Assembly (NCBI GenBank): GCA_017414145.1
Contig: JAFPQL010000155.1
Location: forward strand, 1 to 8,047
DNA length: 8,047 nt
Reading direction: 5' to 3'
Source of the DNA: Oscillospiraceae bacterium
GTDB taxonomy: Bacteria > Bacillota_A > Clostridia > Oscillospirales > Ruminococcaceae
Shown: piece after piece, positions 6,432-8,047 of the stretch
Layout: each line of letters begins with the position of its first letter
Numbering within the stretch: position 1 is the stretch's first letter
The notes under the pieces: model-generated
The model's input: only the letters and a program-made list of their open reading frames with translations
Told to the model about the DNA's origin: nothing
The model's database searches: none
Translations under genes and position numbers: made by a program

Positions 6432-7390
6432 GGTGGCTGTTCCTCCTTTTTTTCGCTGTCAAAATTGAGCCGTTCCTCCTCGATGACGAGGGGGCGGTTC
6501 ATCATGCGGGTATTGATGCTCATGATATATTCGCCGAGCAGGCCGATGAAAAAGAGCTGAATGCCGCCCAGCACAAAGACGCCGATCAGAATCGGGGCAT
6601 TGCCCATCTGGAAGTTGTCCCAGTTGACGAGCTTCAGAATGAGATAGACAAGCGCGATCAGCAGACTGATTGCCGAGATGATAAAGCCGAAAAAGGTTGC
6701 GACGCGCATCCCGGTCTTGGTGTATGAGGTGAAGCTCAGCATGGCCGCGTCATAGAGCGAGAAGAAATTGTTGTGGGATTTTCCGGCCCGCCGCTTCTGC
6801 TGCTCGTACGGAATCTGCTTCATGCGGTATCCGAGCTCCGAGACCACGCCGCGCCAGAACGGAATCGGGTCATGCAGATCCCGCAGGACGCTGAGAAAAG
6901 AAGCGTCGTACAGCCCGAAGCCAGTGAAGTGCTCGATGATGTCCACATTTGACATCTTCCGGAGCAGCTTATAGTAGATCGTGCGGAACAGCCGCATCAG
7001 CGGGTTTTCGCGGCTTGTCTTTTTGACCGCGTTGACAATCATATATCCCTGTTCCCACTCGTGAACGAGCTGCGGGATCATCTCCGGCGGATCCTGAAAG
7101 TCGGCGCACATTCCGATGGTGCAGTCGCCGGTTGTCTGGAGCATTCCGTAGAAGGGCGAGTTGAACTGTCCGAAGTTTTTGGCGTTGAAAATCGCCTTGA
7201 TCCGCGGATTCCCCGCGCAGAGCTCCCGCAGCAGGTCTCTTGTGCCGTCCGTGGAACAGTTGTCGATGAAGACCAGCTCGTATTCATACTGCGGCAGATG
7301 CTCCGTGAACTGCGCGATGATCGCCTCCGAGAGCGGGACGACATTCTCCCGCTCGTTGTAGCACGGCACCAGAACCGAGATTTTTTTCAT
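6416..7390 (-). CDS. Membrane-anchored GT2 glycosyltransferase, GtrB/CsbB (DPM1-like) type
   Basis: A 324-residue family-2 glycosyltransferase expected to move a sugar from a nucleotide onto undecaprenyl phosphate at the inner face of the membrane. The catalytic domain shows VPCYNERENV (8-17), DNCSTDGT (43-50) and CADFQDPPEMIP (95-106), the last being the DxxDPPE-type motif of polyprenyl-phosphate transferases. RRAGKSHNNF (200-209) is the conserved C-terminal basic loop. Two strong transmembrane helices follow at about 228-254 and 265-289, then a charged cytoplasmic tail. This layout matches GtrB, CsbB and related proteins. The start overlaps the GtrA-family stop (ATGA, 7390-7387) with AAAGGA nine bases upstream. 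CsbB-type enzymes normally use UDP-GlcNAc or UDP-glucose. In this operon a CDP-dideoxyhexose donor is possible but unproven. Confidence 0.92.
   Translation of the reverse strand: MKKISVLVPCYNERENVVPLSEAIIAQFTEHLPQYEYELVFIDNCSTDGTRDLLRELCAGNPRIKAIFNAKNFGQFNSPFYGMLQTTGDCTIGMCADFQDPPEMIPQLVHEWEQGYMIVNAVKKTSRENPLMRLFRTIYYKLLRKMSNVDIIEHFTGFGLYDASFLSVLRDLHDPIPFWRGVVSELGYRMKQIPYEQQKRRAGKSHNNFFSLYDAAMLSFTSYTKTGMRVATFFGFIISAISLLIALVYLILKLVNWDNFQMGNAPILIGVFVLGGIQLFFIGLLGEYIMSINTRMMNRPLVIEEERLNFDSEKKEEQPPCETN
6446..6452 (-). other. In-frame A_AAA_AAG heptamer before the GT2/methyltransferase overlap
   Basis: In the GT2 frame the codons GAA AAA AAG (6454-6446) contain A_AAA_AAG, the classic -1 slippery heptamer. 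The methyltransferase gene lies exactly in the -1 frame, with no stop between the heptamer and its ATG at 6431. The same bases form the A-rich lead-in to the methyltransferase Shine-Dalgarno, which is the simpler explanation. I see no strong hairpin downstream. The nearest upstream AGGAGG is about 22 bases away, further than in dnaX. Confidence 0.3.
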
Positions 7391-7893
7391 GACATATCAT
7401 CCTTTGCCGGGTGCTTTTTCATCACCCAGAATTTATTGAGCACAAAATTCAGCGGCACCGTGATCAGCAGATTGAAGATCGGTGCGAGGAACGGCGAGAT
7501 GCCGAGCTTTTTCACAAAGAGCCAGAGCAGGAAGGTGCCGAGCAGCAGGTTCGTGCCGTATGCCGCAAAGGTGCGGATCAGCGTGCGCAGACGGTCCTCC
7601 TGCATTTTGAAGACATATTTGCTGTTCCAGTAATAGGAATTGAGTACGCTGACGATGAATCCTGCGATATTGCCCGCGATGTACCAGTCTCTGCGGTATA
7701 AAATCACGGCGTAGTAGACGGCGAGCGAAATGAAGGTATTGGACACGCCGACGATGCCGAATTTGACAAACTGTAAAACCGGCTGAAACTGCGCACGGGT
7801 CAGCTCCCTGCCGAACAGTCTCATGCACCGTGCGCAGACTGCGTACAGCACATCGCTGAGCCACGCCCAGAGCCGCTGCAGGACACGCTTCAT
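7387..7893 (-). CDS. GtrA/GtcA-family membrane protein (putative undecaprenyl-phosphate-sugar flippase)
   Basis: A 168-residue integral membrane protein with the GtrA-family pattern of four hydrophobic helices at about 43-66, 71-96, 108-128 and 133-157. Family signs are QFVKFGIVGVSNT at the start of helix 1, LNSYYWNSKYVF (84-95) after helix 2 and LNFVLNKFWVMKK (148-160) at the end of helix 4. GtrA/GtcA proteins are thought to flip undecaprenyl-phosphate-linked sugars across the membrane for transfer outside. The start at 7893 has AAGGAG eight bases upstream and overlaps the stop of the YfhO-type gene (ATGA, 7893-7890). An in-frame upstream ATG at 7989 would lie inside that gene and is rejected. 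The N-terminal 40 residues are a basic, partly amphipathic extension longer than in minimal GtrA proteins. The neighbouring GT2 and YfhO-type genes complete a known three-part glycosylation set. Confidence 0.9.
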   Translation of the reverse strand: MKRVLQRLWAWLSDVLYAVCARCMRLFGRELTRAQFQPVLQFVKFGIVGVSNTFISLAVYYAVILYRRDWYIAGNIAGFIVSVLNSYYWNSKYVFKMQEDRLRTLIRTFAAYGTNLLLGTFLLWLFVKKLGISPFLAPIFNLLITVPLNFVLNKFWVMKKHPAKDDMS

Positions 7894-8047
7894 GCCGCCT
7901 GCTCCTTTTTCTTCTGACGGTACAGGAAGCAGAGGGCGATCCAGAGCAGAACGCCCGCACCGGAGCAGAGCAGACCGGCCGTCAGCCACGGCGTGCGGTA
8001 GACAAAGCGGACATGGTGTGTGCCGGCGGGCAGCATGACGCCGAGGA
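7890..8047 (-). CDS. YfhO-family membrane protein, C-terminal end (runs off the right edge)
   Basis: Only the last 51 residues are inside the window. They read as a beta-rich end, LGVMLPAGTHHVRFVYRTPW, followed by one transmembrane helix (LTAGLLCSGAGVLLWIALCF) and a basic tail, YRQKKKEQAA. The 'lpaGtH-vrF-Yrtp' stretch followed by a final helix is the typical end of YfhO proteins, large multi-spanning GT-C-like enzymes. In Bacillus and Listeria, YfhO-type proteins work with GtcA and CsbB-type partners to transfer a sugar from undecaprenyl phosphate onto lipoteichoic acid outside the cell. The gene order YfhO, GtcA-like, CsbB-like supports the call. With so little sequence visible it is an informed assignment. 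Confidence 0.7.
   Translation of the reverse strand, partial: LGVMLPAGTHHVRFVYRTPWLTAGLLCSGAGVLLWIALCFLYRQKKKEQAA

Noticed and set aside
7381..7387. Run of seven A at the start of the GT2 gene as a phase-variation tract
   Set aside because: It is simply ATG AAA AAA ATC (Met-Lys-Lys-Ile), a common protein start; seven bases is short for phase variation.
1..8047. Mobile element, CRISPR array, toxin-antitoxin or defence system
   Set aside because: I looked for transposase, integrase and nuclease motifs, regular direct repeats and small paired genes and saw none. All coding sequence is explained by surface-sugar and purine genes.

Overview
The window is a gene-dense, almost entirely minus-strand stretch from a fairly GC-rich bacterium. 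I infer a Firmicute, probably a Clostridia/Ruminococcaceae-like gut anaerobe. The reasons are strong AGGAGG-type ribosome binding sites, a consensus sigma-A promoter (TTGACA-18-TATAAT) and a GtcA/CsbB/YfhO-type membrane glycosylation module of the Gram-positive kind. No rRNA, tRNA, transposase, CRISPR array or phage gene is visible, so the taxon is an inference from style and gene content.

Reading in the direction of transcription (right to left), the window opens inside the C-terminus of a YfhO-family membrane protein (8047-7890). A GtrA/GtcA-family small membrane protein (7893-7387) follows, then a membrane-anchored GT2 glycosyltransferase of the GtrB/CsbB type (7390-6416) and a two-domain FkbM-type methyltransferase (6431-5370). 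Next come the core enzymes of CDP-3,6-dideoxyhexose synthesis: RfbF glucose-1-phosphate cytidylyltransferase (5355-4573), RfbG CDP-glucose 4,6-dehydratase (4570-3491) and RfbH/E1 CDP-4-keto-6-deoxyglucose-3-dehydrase (3498-2155). An SDR-family epimerase/reductase (2158-1223) probably finishes the sugar. A LURP-one/tubby-like protein (1184-699) ends the run. Most junctions overlap by a few bases (ATGA overlaps at 7893/7890, 7390/7387 and 2158/2155), so this looks like one translationally coupled operon whose promoter lies outside the window.

Taken together, the operon can make a CDP-linked 3,6-dideoxyhexose (abequose, paratose, tyvelose or ascarylose type). It also encodes a three-part system of the kind that puts sugars on undecaprenyl phosphate, flips them and adds them to a cell-surface polymer. 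The dedicated E3 reductase (RfbI/AscD/DdhD) that normally partners RfbH is not in the window.

From 518 down to the left edge lies a separate transcription unit. It encodes the ATP-pyrophosphatase part of GMP synthase, starting with its own promoter and ribosome binding site and lacking the usual N-terminal glutamine amidotransferase domain. The 180-base spacer (519-698) holds that promoter, a nested inverted repeat just past the end of the LURP gene and a compact GC hairpin. Nothing here is clearly a new system. The points most worth a second look are the pairing of dideoxyhexose synthesis with a YfhO/GtcA/CsbB module, the missing E3, the stand-alone GuaA ATPase subunit, and an in-frame A_AAA_AAG heptamer that could in principle fuse the GT2 enzyme to the methyltransferase.
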